This document shows, piece after piece, positions 16,666-25,299 of a stretch of 64,000 nt of DNA. Position 1 is the first letter of the stretch, and each line of letters opens with the position of its first letter. A model generated the notes under the pieces. The model searched no databases. It was not told the origin of the DNA and was given only the letters and a program-made list of their open reading frames with translations. A program made the translations under genes and the position numbers. The DNA is from JAFIEN01 sp051859505 (GTDB lineage Bacteria; Pseudomonadota; Alphaproteobacteria; Rhodobacterales; Rhodobacteraceae): contig JBHYFN010000010.1 of assembly GCA_051859505.1 (NCBI GenBank), forward strand, positions 1 to 64,000, read 5' to 3'.

Positions 16666-17922
16666 TCAGGGCAGGAACTCCAGCGGGTCGGCGCTTTCCA
16701 TGCCACGGCGCACCTCGAAATGCAGGAAGCTGGGATCCCCCGCCCGCACCTTGCCGATCGTCTGGCCCTGACTGACCGTCTGATCCCGCTGCACCGCCAG
16801 ATCCTCAAGATGGGTATAGACCGTCAGCAGATCATTGGCATGCCGGATCACGACGATCTGGATCCCTTCGGTGTTGCGGGTGATCGCGGCCACCGTGCCG
16901 GCCCCGGCGGCCTTGACATCCGTGCCTGCAGCGGCGCCGATATCGATCCCCTCGTTGCGACCGGGCGCATAGGCGCGGATGATCGCGCCCTGCACGGGAT
17001 AGATGAACTGGGATGCCCGCGCCGGGGCCGTCTGCGTGGCACCCAGATCCGGCGCGGCCGGGGCCGCAGGCTCGGCCGTGGCCACGCTTGCCGGCGGTTC
17101 GGGGCGTTCTTCGGGCAAGGGGGCGGTGGCGCTGGGCGGCACGGGGGTCGGGCTGCCGCTGCCGGGGGGCGTCACGGGCTCGGCCGCCCGGGGGGGTGGC
17201 GCGGATCCGGCGACGGGGATCAGCAGATACTGACCTTCGCGGATCGCGAGATCGGGCCCCAGCCCGTTCCATTCGCCAAGCGTGCGCGCCGGCACGTCGT
17301 AAAGGCGCGCGATCGAGAAGGCGGTCTCTCCGCGCACGACCTGGTGGCGAACCGGCTGCTGGCCCGAGGCGCCTCCGGCCGCCGGGGCGGCCGAGGCGGG
17401 CTCGGCCGGCGCCAGGGGCGCCGTCGTGACCGGGCCGGCCCGGTCCAGCGCCGCCGTGGCCACGCTCGCCACATCGATGGTGCCGGCGGCAATTGTCCCG
17501 GCCCCTGTGGCACCGGCTGCGGGCACGCGTGACGGCAGGGCCACGATCTCGTCCCGGCGCAGGTTCGCATCCGGCGAGATCCCGTTGTAGCGCGCGACCT
17601 CCTCGGCATTCAGCCCGAGCCGCGTGGCGATGCCGCGCACCGTATCGCCCTGCTGGGCCACGACGACCTGGTAATTCGGATAGGAGATGATGCCATTGGC
17701 ATCGGGCTGCGGTCGCTGGGCCGCGTTCAGGGCGGCTTCGGTCGTGCTGAATCCTTCGCCCAGGCTGCGCAGATCGGCATCCAGCGGCACTTCGCAGGCC
17801 GCGAGCCCGAACAGGGCCACCGTCGTGACCAGAAGACCACGCGCCCCGGCGCGCCGGCCGACACGCGCAGGGCCCGATATTGCAGGGCCCGCTTTTGCCG
17901 AAAAGCTGTCAGGATACCGCAT
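16666..17922 (-). CDS. nlpD: LysM / M23 peptidase lipoprotein (NlpD-like)
   Basis: A 418-residue protein. A hydrophobic signal with lipobox LFGLAAC lies near residues 37-43, two LysM-like peptidoglycan-binding stretches near 68-110 (VAQQGDTVRGIATRLGLNAE) and 185-235 (VVRGETAFSIARLYDVPART), a Pro/Ala-rich linker, then an M23 domain from about 295 (GIDIGAAAGTDVKAAGAGTV). The M23 zinc residues look degenerate, as in NlpD-type activators of amidases. It follows pcm and surE, the usual companions of nlpD. The start ATG has GAGGA upstream. Confidence 0.87.
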   Translation of the reverse strand: MRYPDSFSAKAGPAISGPARVGRRAGARGLLVTTVALFGLAACEVPLDADLRSLGEGFSTTEAALNAAQRPQPDANGIISYPNYQVVVAQQGDTVRGIATRLGLNAEEVARYNGISPDANLRRDEIVALPSRVPAAGATGAGTIAAGTIDVASVATAALDRAGPVTTAPLAPAEPASAAPAAGGASGQQPVRHQVVRGETAFSIARLYDVPARTLGEWNGLGPDLAIREGQYLLIPVAGSAPPPRAAEPVTPPGSGSPTPVPPSATAPLPEERPEPPASVATAEPAAPAAPDLGATQTAPARASQFIYPVQGAIIRAYAPGRNEGIDIGAAAGTDVKAAGAGTVAAITRNTEGIQIVVIRHANDLLTVYTHLEDLAVQRDQTVSQGQTIGKVRAGDPSFLHFEVRRGMESADPLEFLP

Positions 17923-17943
17923 CGCCCATCCTCTTTTCCCTCG

Positions 17944-18016
17944 AGGCCGGTTCGAGCCGGCCTTTCCATTCTGTCTTGCCCGATCCGGAACGGACCGGCC
18001 AACCCCTCGCCGGTCC
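17944..18016. other. Two hairpins between pcm and nlpD
   Basis: AGGCCGG / CCGGCCT with a 6-base loop (17944-17963) and GGACCGGC / GCCGGTCC with a 9-base loop (17992-18016). They lie between the pcm stop and the nlpD start on the minus strand. They may modulate read-through or mRNA stability; neither has a clear T-run in the gene direction. Confidence 0.4.
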
Positions 18017-18018
18017 GG

Positions 18019-18663
18019 CTATTCCTGCCCCATGCCTTCCAGCAGCGGGACGAAGCGGACCGGGCAGATCTCGTCATAGTCGAACCCGTCTTCCGACCGC
18101 GTGACCCGGATCAGGCTCTGCACACTGTCCGACTGCCCGACAGGAAGCACCATGATACCGCCAATCCTGAGTTGGGCCAAGAGGGGGCCGGGCGGATCCT
18201 CGGCCGCGGCCGTCACGATGATCCGGTCGAAAGGCGCCTGTTCGGGCAGGCCGAAACTGCCGTCGGCCGCAAAGGCGGTGATGTTGGCCAGGCCCAAGCG
18301 ATCAAAGATCTCGCGCGCCTGAGCGACCAGCCGGCGGTAGCGGTCGACGGTATAGACCCGGCGCGCCAGCTGGCTCAGCACCGCGGCCTGATAGCCCGAC
18401 CCCGTCCCCACCTCGAGAACCTTGTGCCGCGGCTGGACCTGCAGCGCCTGCGTCATGAGCCCGACGACCGAAGGCTGGCTGATCGTCTGGCCGCAAGAGA
18501 TGGTCAGCGGCATGTCTTCGTAGGCGCGATCCTCGAACAGGCCGCCGCGGACGAATTCGGCCCGGTCGATCTTCTCCATCGCCTCGAGCGTGCGCAGATC
18601 CGTCACCCCGCGCGAGCGCAGCGCGAACAGGAACTGCATCTTGCGTTCGGCGGCCTCGGTCAC
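18019..18663 (-). CDS. pcm: Protein-L-isoaspartate O-methyltransferase
   Basis: A 214-residue class I methyltransferase. The family motif TISCGQTISQPSVVGLMTQA lies near 52-71 and the SAM site HKVLEVGTGSGYQAAVLSQ near 80-98. The enzyme methylates abnormal isoaspartyl residues for repair. The start overlaps the surE stop by 4 bases (ATGA), giving the classical surE-pcm pair with nlpD following. Confidence 0.95.
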   Translation of the reverse strand: MTEAAERKMQFLFALRSRGVTDLRTLEAMEKIDRAEFVRGGLFEDRAYEDMPLTISCGQTISQPSVVGLMTQALQVQPRHKVLEVGTGSGYQAAVLSQLARRVYTVDRYRRLVAQAREIFDRLGLANITAFAADGSFGLPEQAPFDRIIVTAAAEDPPGPLLAQLRIGGIMVLPVGQSDSVQSLIRVTRSEDGFDYDEICPVRFVPLLEGMGQE

Positions 18664-19457
18664 GGCAAGGGTGCTTCAAGACGGCTGCCCAGCGCATCAA
18701 GCGCGTCATGCGCCGTCAGATCGGCCCGCATCGGCGTGATCGAGACATAGCCGTCGAGATTGGCCTCTGCATCCGTGCCCGGGCCCGTGCGTTCCTGTTG
18801 CGGCCCGCCCGTGACCCAGAGGAACCGCCGCCCCGAAGGCGAGGTCTGGGCCACGATGCCGAAGCGGGAATTGCGCCGGAATCCCTGCCGCGCGACCTGC
18901 AGGCCGCGCACCTGATCGGCCGGAACCGGGGGGAAATTCACGTTGTAGAACAGGCGGTAATCCGTGGCGTCCCAGAAGGCGTGATCCAGAAGTCGCCGGA
19001 TCGTCGCGGCGCCATGGCGCGCGGCGGCCTCGAACGGGTCGTCCAGTTCGGCATTGCCGGGACCGAAGAACTGCGACAGGGCAATGGCCGGAATGCCCTG
19101 CAGCGCGGCTTCCATCGCGCCGCCAATGGTGCCCGAATACATCACGTTCTCGGCCGCGTTGTTGCCACGGTTGACGCCGGACAGGACAAGATCGGGCGGC
19201 GCCTCCTTCATCACGTCATGCAGCCCGGCCAGCACGCAATCGGCCGGTGAGCCTTCGGCCGCATAGCGGCGCGGGCCGAGGCGGGCGAGCATCGTGGGAT
19301 GGGTATAGCTGATGCAATGGCCTACGCCGGATTGTTCGAAGGCGGGGGCGACGGTCCAGACCTCGCCGGCAGGACCGGCGATTTCGGCGGCGATGGCCTG
19401 CAAGGTGACAAGGCCCGGCGCGTTGATCCCGTCGTCATTGGTGATGAGTATGCGCAT
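18660..19457 (-). CDS. surE: 5'/3'-nucleotidase SurE
   Basis: A 265-residue protein beginning MRILITNDDGINAPGL, with the metal-binding Asp8-Asp9 pair, and SGVNRGNNAAENVMYSGTIG near residues 93-112, the SurE signature. It dephosphorylates nucleoside monophosphates and is linked to stationary-phase survival. It is the first gene of surE-pcm-nlpD on the minus strand. Confidence 0.96.
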   Translation of the reverse strand: MRILITNDDGINAPGLVTLQAIAAEIAGPAGEVWTVAPAFEQSGVGHCISYTHPTMLARLGPRRYAAEGSPADCVLAGLHDVMKEAPPDLVLSGVNRGNNAAENVMYSGTIGGAMEAALQGIPAIALSQFFGPGNAELDDPFEAAARHGAATIRRLLDHAFWDATDYRLFYNVNFPPVPADQVRGLQVARQGFRRNSRFGIVAQTSPSGRRFLWVTGGPQQERTGPGTDAEANLDGYVSITPMRADLTAHDALDALGSRLEAPLP

Positions 19458-19565
19458 CCTGCCCTCGCTCTTTGCCCCTTCCTATGCAACCCCGATCCTG
19501 CGGGCAAGGAGAGGCCGGGCGATTGCGCCGACGCCGGGCCTTTCGCGCAACGCGACCGCCGGGAG

Positions 19566-19610
19566 CCGAGATTATGCACATAATCTCGGACGGAATTTGT
19601 ACAAATTCCG
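19566..19610. repeat. Double palindrome downstream of ilvD, copy 2
   Basis: The first palindrome is the same as at 16547 (arms CCGAGATTATG / CATAATCTCGG, 19566-19589). The second is the loop-free perfect palindrome CGGAATTTGTACAAATTCCG (19591-19610). It begins 23 bases after the ilvD stop. Versus copy 1 the inner bases differ (TG to TA), which in copy 2 completes the symmetry. Confidence 0.8.
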
Positions 19611-19632
19611 GCCCCGGCCCGACCCGCGCGCC

Positions 19633-21468
19633 TCAGTCGGGCAGCTTGCGCACGGCCCCTGTCGCCGCCGAGGTCGCAAACAGCGCATAGGCCCGGAGCG
19701 CATCCGACACCCGCCGCGCGCGCGGCTTGACGGGCTTCCAGCCGGCCGCATCCTGCGCCGCGCGCCGCCGTGCCAGTTCCTCCTCCGGCACCGCCAGCGT
19801 GATCGTCCGTGCCGGAATGTCGATCTCGATCCGGTCGCCGTCCTGCACCAGACCAATCAGCCCGCCCGAGGCCGCCTCGGGCGAGACATGCCCGATCGGC
19901 AGCCCCGAAGTGCCGCCCGAGAACCGCCCGTCCGTCACCAGCGCGCAGGCCTTTCCCAGCCCGCGCGACTTGAGGTAGCTCGTGGGGTAGAGCATCTCCT
20001 GCATCCCCGGCCCGCCTTTCGGCCCCTCATAGCGGATCACCACCACGTCGCCGGCCTTCACCTCGTTCCCGAGGATGCCTTCGACCGCGGCATTCTGGCT
20101 TTCGAACACGCGCGCGGGGCCGGAGAAGACGAAGATGCTCTCGTCCACTCCGGCGGTCTTCACGATGCATCCGTCGGGCGCGAGATTGCCCTTCAGGACC
20201 GCCAGCCCGCCTTCCTGCGTGAAGGCATGCTCTGCCGACCGGATCACGCCTTTTTCGCGGTCGGTATCCAACTCTTTCCAGCGGTTCTGCGTCGAGAAGG
20301 CCACCGAGGTGCGCACGCCGCCGGGGGCTGCGAGGTAGAACTGCCGGACGCTGTCGTGGTTGGTCCGGTCGATATCCCAATGGTCGAGCGCGGCCCCCAG
20401 GGTCGGCGCATGCACCGTCGGGCAATCGCGGTTCAGGAGGCCCGCCTTGTCGAGCTGGCCCAGGATCGCCATGATCCCGCCCGCGCGGTGGACATCTTCC
20501 ATATGCACGTCGGATTTCGCCGGCGCGACCTTGCACAGGCAGGGCACCCGGCGCGACAGCGCGTCGATATCGTCCTGGGTGAAGTCGATGCCGCCTTCGA
20601 TCGCGGCGGCCAGGATATGCAGGATCGTGTTGGTCGACCCGCCCATCGCGATATCGAGCGCCATCGCATTCTCGAACGCGGCCTTGGAGGCGACATTGCG
20701 CGGCAGGATGCTTTCGTCCTCCTGCTCGTAATAGCGCCGCGCAAGATCGACGATCAGATGCCCCGCCTCGACAAAGAGCCGCTTGCGGTCGGCATGGGTG
20801 GCGAGCGTCGAGCCATTGCCGGGGAGCGACAGGCCCAAAGCCTCGGTCAGGCAGTTCATCGAATTGGCGGTGAACATGCCTGAGCAGGAGCCGCAGGTCG
20901 GGCAGGCGGCATCCTCGATCTGCTTGACCTCTTCGTCCGTCATCGTGTCGTCGGCCGCCGCCACCATCGCATCGACCAGATCGAGCGCGACCTCCTTACC
21001 CTTCAGCGTGACCTTGCCCGCCTCCATCGGTCCGCCCGAGACGAAGACGACGGGGATGTTGATCCGCATCGCGGCATTCAGCATGCCGGGCGTGATCTTG
21101 TCGCAATTCGAGATGCAGACCATCGCATCGGCGCAATGGGCGTTGACCATGTATTCCACGCTGTCGGCGATGAGATCGCGCGAGGGCAGCGAATAGAGCA
21201 TCCCGTCATGGCCCATCGCGATCCCGTCATCGACGGCGATGGTGTTGAACTCCTTGGCGACACCGCCCGCCGCCTCGACCTCGCGGGCGACAAGCTGGCC
21301 CATGTCTTTCAGATGCACATGGCCGGGCACGAACTGGGTGAAGGAATTGACGATGGCGATGATCGGTTTGCCGAAATCCTCGTCCTTCATGCCGGTCGCG
21401 CGCCAGAGGCCGCGGGCCCCGGCCATGTTGCGGCCATGGGTCGTGGTGCGGGAGCGATAGGCGGGCAT
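19633..21468 (-). CDS. ilvD: Dihydroxy-acid dehydratase, E. coli type
   Basis: A 611-residue enzyme of valine/isoleucine synthesis (2,3-dihydroxyacid to 2-keto acid). It starts MPAYRSRTTTHGRNMAGARG and has the Fe-S cysteines in SNCDKITPG (Cys122) and CPTCGSCSGMFTANSMN (Cys195). Position 49 region reads QFVPGHVHL, without the third cysteine of the [2Fe-2S] plant-type enzymes, so this is the oxygen-sensitive [4Fe-4S] type. GGAGG precedes the ATG. It is transcribed alone, away from the phosphatase gene at 21654. Confidence 0.96.
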   Translation of the reverse strand: MPAYRSRTTTHGRNMAGARGLWRATGMKDEDFGKPIIAIVNSFTQFVPGHVHLKDMGQLVAREVEAAGGVAKEFNTIAVDDGIAMGHDGMLYSLPSRDLIADSVEYMVNAHCADAMVCISNCDKITPGMLNAAMRINIPVVFVSGGPMEAGKVTLKGKEVALDLVDAMVAAADDTMTDEEVKQIEDAACPTCGSCSGMFTANSMNCLTEALGLSLPGNGSTLATHADRKRLFVEAGHLIVDLARRYYEQEDESILPRNVASKAAFENAMALDIAMGGSTNTILHILAAAIEGGIDFTQDDIDALSRRVPCLCKVAPAKSDVHMEDVHRAGGIMAILGQLDKAGLLNRDCPTVHAPTLGAALDHWDIDRTNHDSVRQFYLAAPGGVRTSVAFSTQNRWKELDTDREKGVIRSAEHAFTQEGGLAVLKGNLAPDGCIVKTAGVDESIFVFSGPARVFESQNAAVEGILGNEVKAGDVVVIRYEGPKGGPGMQEMLYPTSYLKSRGLGKACALVTDGRFSGGTSGLPIGHVSPEAASGGLIGLVQDGDRIEIDIPARTITLAVPEEELARRRAAQDAAGWKPVKPRARRVSDALRAYALFATSAATGAVRKLPD

Positions 21469-21653
21469 GGGCGTTCCTCCGGGACGGATTTTTCACACCG
21501 AGGTGGCATCCGGCGGCCCCGGGGTCAAGCCTCGGCGCGGGCGGAATGCTGCCCTTGGGGCCGAATCCGCTTTCCCCAGGGCGCGGATTGGGCCATCCAG
21601 CGCCCGACGGGTGAGGGTGTGACCAGTGCCCGTAGGGCGACGGAGTGAAGTAG

Positions 21654-22325
21654 ATGGCCGGCTTGAAAGAGCGGATCCGCAACTGGGAAAAGCGCGTGAA
21701 GCGCGCCCATACCGGCGATCTGGCACTGCCGGGCAACCGCGCCCGGGCCGAGCGCTGGCTGCATTGGCATGACCACGGCTTTCTGCGGGTGTTCTGGACC
21801 AATCTCGACGAGATCGCACCCGGTGTCTTCCGATCCAACCAGCCGACCCCGAAGCGGTTCGAAGAGATCCGCGACAGCGGGATCCGGACCATCGTGAACC
21901 TGCGGGGCACGGCGGAGAGCCCGAATTACCTGATCGAGGAAGAGGCCTGCGCGCGGCTGGGGATCACGCTGGTCTCGACCTCGCTGCACGCGCGCAAGGC
22001 GCCCGCGCGCGAGCGGCTGCTGGAGCTGATCGCGCTGTTTCGTGCGGTCGAGCGGCCGGTGCTGATCCATTGCAAATCGGGCGCGGACCGGGCGGGGCTG
22101 GCCAGCGCGATCTGGCTGATGGTGATGGAGGGACGCCCCGTCGAGGAGGCGCGGGCGATGCTGTCCTGGCGCTATCTGCATCTGCGCTGGTCGCGCACCG
22201 GGGTGCTGGATCTTGTGCTGGACCTTTATGCCGCGCGCAATTCGGCCGATCCGATCGGGTTCGAGGATTGGGTCGCGACGGAATATGATGCCGAGGCGGC
22301 ACAGGCGGCGTTCGACAAGCGGTAA
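21654..22325 (+). CDS. Tyrosine/dual-specificity phosphatase-like protein
   Basis: A 223-residue protein with the P-loop phosphatase motif HCKSGADRAG: nucleophile Cys140 and Arg146. The first part (TPKRFEEIRDSGIRTIVNLR, about 65-84) is the usual Siw14/DSP-like beta-alpha unit. Similar small proteins occur widely in Rhodobacterales; the substrate (phosphotyrosine, inositol phosphate or lipid head group) is not evident. It is divergent from ilvD and convergent with an acyltransferase gene across a repeat element. Confidence 0.82.
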   Translation: MAGLKERIRNWEKRVKRAHTGDLALPGNRARAERWLHWHDHGFLRVFWTNLDEIAPGVFRSNQPTPKRFEEIRDSGIRTIVNLRGTAESPNYLIEEEACARLGITLVSTSLHARKAPARERLLELIALFRAVERPVLIHCKSGADRAGLASAIWLMVMEGRPVEEARAMLSWRYLHLRWSRTGVLDLVLDLYAARNSADPIGFEDWVATEYDAEAAQAAFDKR

Positions 22326-22345
22326 GGGCAGCGCGGGTGGCGCGC

Positions 22346-22390
22346 CCCCGGGGCTCTGCCCCGGACCCCGGGATATTTGGCCACAAACGC
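22346..22390 (-). repeat. Modular GC-hairpin intergenic element, reduced copy D
   Basis: In reverse orientation it holds the core AAATATCCCGGGG and the GGGGC-AGA-GCCCC hairpin, but lacks the middle hairpin and the T-rich end is shortened to GTTTGTGG. It lies between the convergent phosphatase and acyltransferase genes. Confidence 0.6.
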
Positions 22391-22459
22391 CGCCGGGGGC
22401 GGGGGGGCCTGGACCCGCGGGGGGCTGTCATTCCGGCCCGGGAGGCAGGAGGTGCGCGG

Positions 22460-23335
22460 TCACTTCCAGCGGCGATGGACCCAGAACCACTGGCCGGGAT
22501 GGGCCCGGACGCGGGCTTCGAGGCGTTCGGTCATGGCGCGGGTCATGGTCAGGGGATCGCTATGGGGGATCGGATCCTCGATGGCGATGTCAAAGCCAAG
22601 GCCATCGGCCTGCCTTGTGCCGAAATAGGGGATGAGGGCGGCATCGAAGCGCAAGGCGAGTTCGGCGGCGGCGGTGGAGGTGCGGGCGGGCTGGCCGAGG
22701 AAGGGGATGAGGGCGCCGTTCTTGACGCTGACATCGAAGAGGATCGTGGCCATGCCGCCATCGCGCAGATAGCGGGCAAAGCCCATCGTGCCGCGCCGGC
22801 CCTTGGCGAAGACCGGGCCCGAGACCTGGGCCATCGTCTTGACGTAGTGGCTGTTCACGTAGGGATTCTTCATCTCGCGGTAGATGCCGCCGATCTCGTA
22901 GCCCTTGGCCGCCAGCACGTGGCGCGGCGCCTCGTGATTGCCGAAATGGCCGGTCACGAAGAGGACGGGCCGGCCCGCGGCACGGGCCGCGGCGACCGCC
23001 TCGAGGCCTGCGCCCGTGACCGGGCTGCCGCGCAGGCGCTGGCCCAGTTCCTCTTGCGCGTAGTTCTCGATCAGGGTGCGGCCCAGATTGTCGTTCACCG
23101 CATCCGCGATAGTGCGGCGTTCGGCGGGGGAGAGGTCGGGCAGGATAAGGGCGAGATTGTCGAGGCTGCGGCGGCGGTAGCCCGCAAGCGGGCCGATCAC
23201 CCGGCGCAAGGTGGCCCCCATCAGCGGCACCCGCCGTTCCCAGGGCAGAAGCCGCGCGGCAGCGATCACGCCGCGCAGGGCCTTGTCGGACAGCCAGTCC
23301 GCCGGGGTGCCTTTGGGCTGATGCTGCTGGGCCAT
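22460..23335 (-). CDS. Lipid A biosynthesis-type lauroyl acyltransferase (LpxL/HtrB family)
   Basis: About 291 residues. The catalytic HX4E motif is visible in GHFGNHEAPR (about 137-146), followed by YREMKNPYVNSHY and the FAKGRRGTMGFARYLRDGG block that contacts the lipid. The family adds secondary acyl chains to Kdo-lipid A at the inner membrane. The frame continues upstream to 23521 but that part has no family resemblance, so the ATG at 23335 is chosen, though its ribosome site is weak. It is divergent from the nonulosonate/GT30 locus, in keeping with an LPS role. Confidence 0.85.
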   Translation of the reverse strand: MAQQHQPKGTPADWLSDKALRGVIAAARLLPWERRVPLMGATLRRVIGPLAGYRRRSLDNLALILPDLSPAERRTIADAVNDNLGRTLIENYAQEELGQRLRGSPVTGAGLEAVAAARAAGRPVLFVTGHFGNHEAPRHVLAAKGYEIGGIYREMKNPYVNSHYVKTMAQVSGPVFAKGRRGTMGFARYLRDGGMATILFDVSVKNGALIPFLGQPARTSTAAAELALRFDAALIPYFGTRQADGLGFDIAIEDPIPHSDPLTMTRAMTERLEARVRAHPGQWFWVHRRWK

Positions 23336-23484
23336 CGGGTTCGCCGTGTCTTGGGTCGGTGGGCATATAGCGGCGGGCACGGCGTTATGCCAGCAGGGCG
23401 GGGCTATGCCAGCAGGCCGGGGCTTTCCTCGGGGCGCGGTTTGGAGGATACCGATGCCCGCGAGGAACAGGGAGTGCCGAGAGC

Positions 23485-24516
23485 ATGAAGATCGCCGGAC
23501 GCGAGGTTTCGGAGGCGGCACCGCCGCTGGTGATTGCCGAGATCGGTATCAATCACGGGGGCGATCTTTCGGTGGCCAAGGAGATGGTGCGCCTTGCCGC
23601 CGCCTCGGGCTGTGAATGCATCAAGCACCAGACCCATATCCTTGAAGACGAGATGACGGAGGAGGCGAAGTCGATCTTTCCGCCCAATGCCGATGTCTCG
23701 ATCTGGGATGTGATGGCCTCTTGCGCGCTTGGCCCCGAGGAGGAGGCAGAACTCAAGCTTTATACGGAATCGCTGGGGATGATCTGGATCTCGACGCCGT
23801 TTTCGCGCGCCGCGGCCGATTTCCTCGAGGAGCTGGACGTGCCCGCCTACAAGATCGGCTCGGGCGAGGCCGACAACCTGCCGCTGATCCGCCACATCGC
23901 CCGGAAGGGCAAGCCGGTGATCCTGTCGACCGGCATGCAGACGATCGAGAGCCTGCGCGCCAGCGTTGCCATCCTTGACGCGGCCGGGGTGGATTATGCG
24001 CTGCTGGAATGCACCAACCTTTACCCCTCGCCGCCCGAGATCGTCTCGCTGCAGGGGGTGACCGAGCTGAAGCGCGCCTTTCCCCGCGCGGTGGTGGGGT
24101 TTTCGGACCATTCCATCGGGCCGGAAATGGCGCTGGCCTCGGTGGCGCTGGGGGCCTCGATCCTCGAGCGGCACTATACCGACACGCGCTACCGCAAGGG
24201 GCCGGATATCTCCTGTTCGATGGATCCGGCCGAGCTGCGCTTCCTGATCGACCGGAGCCGCGAGATCCATACCGCGCTGAACAACCCCAAACAGCGCACC
24301 GCGCCCGAAGAGGATGTCTACCGCTTTGCCCGCGCCAGCGTCGTGGCCGACCGCGACCTGCCCGCAGGCCATGTGATCGCCGAGGCCGACATCTGGGCCC
24401 GCCGCCCCGGATCGGGCGAGATTGCGGGCTATGAGTTCGACAAGGTGGTGGGCCGGCGGCTGACCCGCGCGTTGCGGCGCAACGAGCAGGTGAAATGGGC
24501 GGATCTGGATGGCTGA
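23485..24516 (+). CDS. neuB: Nonulosonic (sialic-type) acid synthase, NeuB family
   Basis: A 343-residue protein. The TIM-barrel NeuB domain (VIAEIGINHGGDLSVAKEMV near 16-35; STPFSRAAADFLEEL; KIGSGEADNLPLI; ILSTGMQT) is followed by an SAF antifreeze-like domain from about 275 (ASVVADRDLPAGHVIAEADI). It condenses PEP with a 2-acetamido hexose to make a nine-carbon sialic-type acid. A NeuC-type epimerase (26415) and a CMP-transferase (30171) lie in the same locus. No LegB/LegC-type genes are visible, so N-acetylneuraminate is more likely than legionaminate, but this is inference. Confidence 0.88.
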   Translation: MKIAGREVSEAAPPLVIAEIGINHGGDLSVAKEMVRLAAASGCECIKHQTHILEDEMTEEAKSIFPPNADVSIWDVMASCALGPEEEAELKLYTESLGMIWISTPFSRAAADFLEELDVPAYKIGSGEADNLPLIRHIARKGKPVILSTGMQTIESLRASVAILDAAGVDYALLECTNLYPSPPEIVSLQGVTELKRAFPRAVVGFSDHSIGPEMALASVALGASILERHYTDTRYRKGPDISCSMDPAELRFLIDRSREIHTALNNPKQRTAPEEDVYRFARASVVADRDLPAGHVIAEADIWARRPGSGEIAGYEFDKVVGRRLTRALRRNEQVKWADLDG

Positions 24517-25291
24517 GGCCGGGCCGGAGGGGCTTGGCGTCTGGCTGATCAACCTCGCCTCGGCCAATGACCGGCGCGCGGCCATGACCGAGCGGTTGAC
24601 GCGGCTGGGCCTGCCCTACACCCTGTTTCCCGCCATCGACGGCCGGGCCGAAGCGGACCGGCTGGCCGCCCGCGTCGATGAACGAGCCTATGCGCGCAAC
24701 ATGGGACAGCCGCTTTTGCCGGGCAAGATGGGGGTCTATGCCAGCCATGTCGCCGTCTGGGAGGCGTTTCTGGCCAGCCCCCATGACACCGCCCTCATCC
24801 TCGAGGATGACGTGGTGTTTCACGAGGATTTCCGCGCCGCGCTCGACCTTGGCCTGCAGGCTCGCGCGACCTGGGATATCCTGCGCTTCACCCATATCCG
24901 GGCCAAGCTGCCGATCCCGCAGGGCCGGATCGGGCCCTACCGGCTGATGTGCTATCTTGGGCCCTTCACCGGCAATGGCTGCTACCTGATCCGGCGCGAG
25001 GTGGCGGCAAGACTTCTGCCCGCGATCTGGCCCCAGACCCGGGCGCTGGACCACGAGCTCAACCGCTTTTTCCGCCATGATCTGGCGCTTTGCGGGCTGG
25101 AGCCCTGGCCCGCCCATGTTGACGATGGCGGCCACAGCACCATCACCGGCACGGGCTTTGCCGAGGTGCAGAAGCCCCGCTGGCACCAGCGGCTGCCGCA
25201 TTACCGGCTGAAGGCCGGCAATTACCTGCGCCGCCTTGGATGGCTCGCCCGTAACGGGCGCCTCGTTCCCTCTGGCCGCAAGCTGCTCTAG
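24509..25291 (+). CDS. Glycosyltransferase family 25 (LPS biosynthesis)
   Basis: A 260-residue protein with GT25 hallmarks: the N-terminal VWLINLASANDRRAAMTERL (about 11-30) and the acidic metal motif ALILEDDVVFHEDF near 93-106, then NGCYLIRREVAARLLP. The family transfers galactose or related sugars onto LOS/LPS cores. It overlaps neuB by 8 bases and is followed after 8 bases by another glycosyltransferase gene, so all probably form one operon. Confidence 0.85.
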   Translation: MAEAGPEGLGVWLINLASANDRRAAMTERLTRLGLPYTLFPAIDGRAEADRLAARVDERAYARNMGQPLLPGKMGVYASHVAVWEAFLASPHDTALILEDDVVFHEDFRAALDLGLQARATWDILRFTHIRAKLPIPQGRIGPYRLMCYLGPFTGNGCYLIRREVAARLLPAIWPQTRALDHELNRFFRHDLALCGLEPWPAHVDDGGHSTITGTGFAEVQKPRWHQRLPHYRLKAGNYLRRLGWLARNGRLVPSGRKLL

Positions 25292-25299
25292 AAGGCGCC

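Noticed and set aside
16547..19610. CRISPR-like repeat or transposon ends (two equal 45-base units 3 kb apart)
   Set aside because: There is no array spacing, no cas gene, no transposase, and the DNA between is the standard surE-pcm-nlpD set. The units look like end-of-gene palindromes.
21469..21653. A leader attenuator in front of ilvD
   Set aside because: No run of branched-chain amino-acid codons with alternating stems could be found; only a small CACC/GGTG hairpin is visible.
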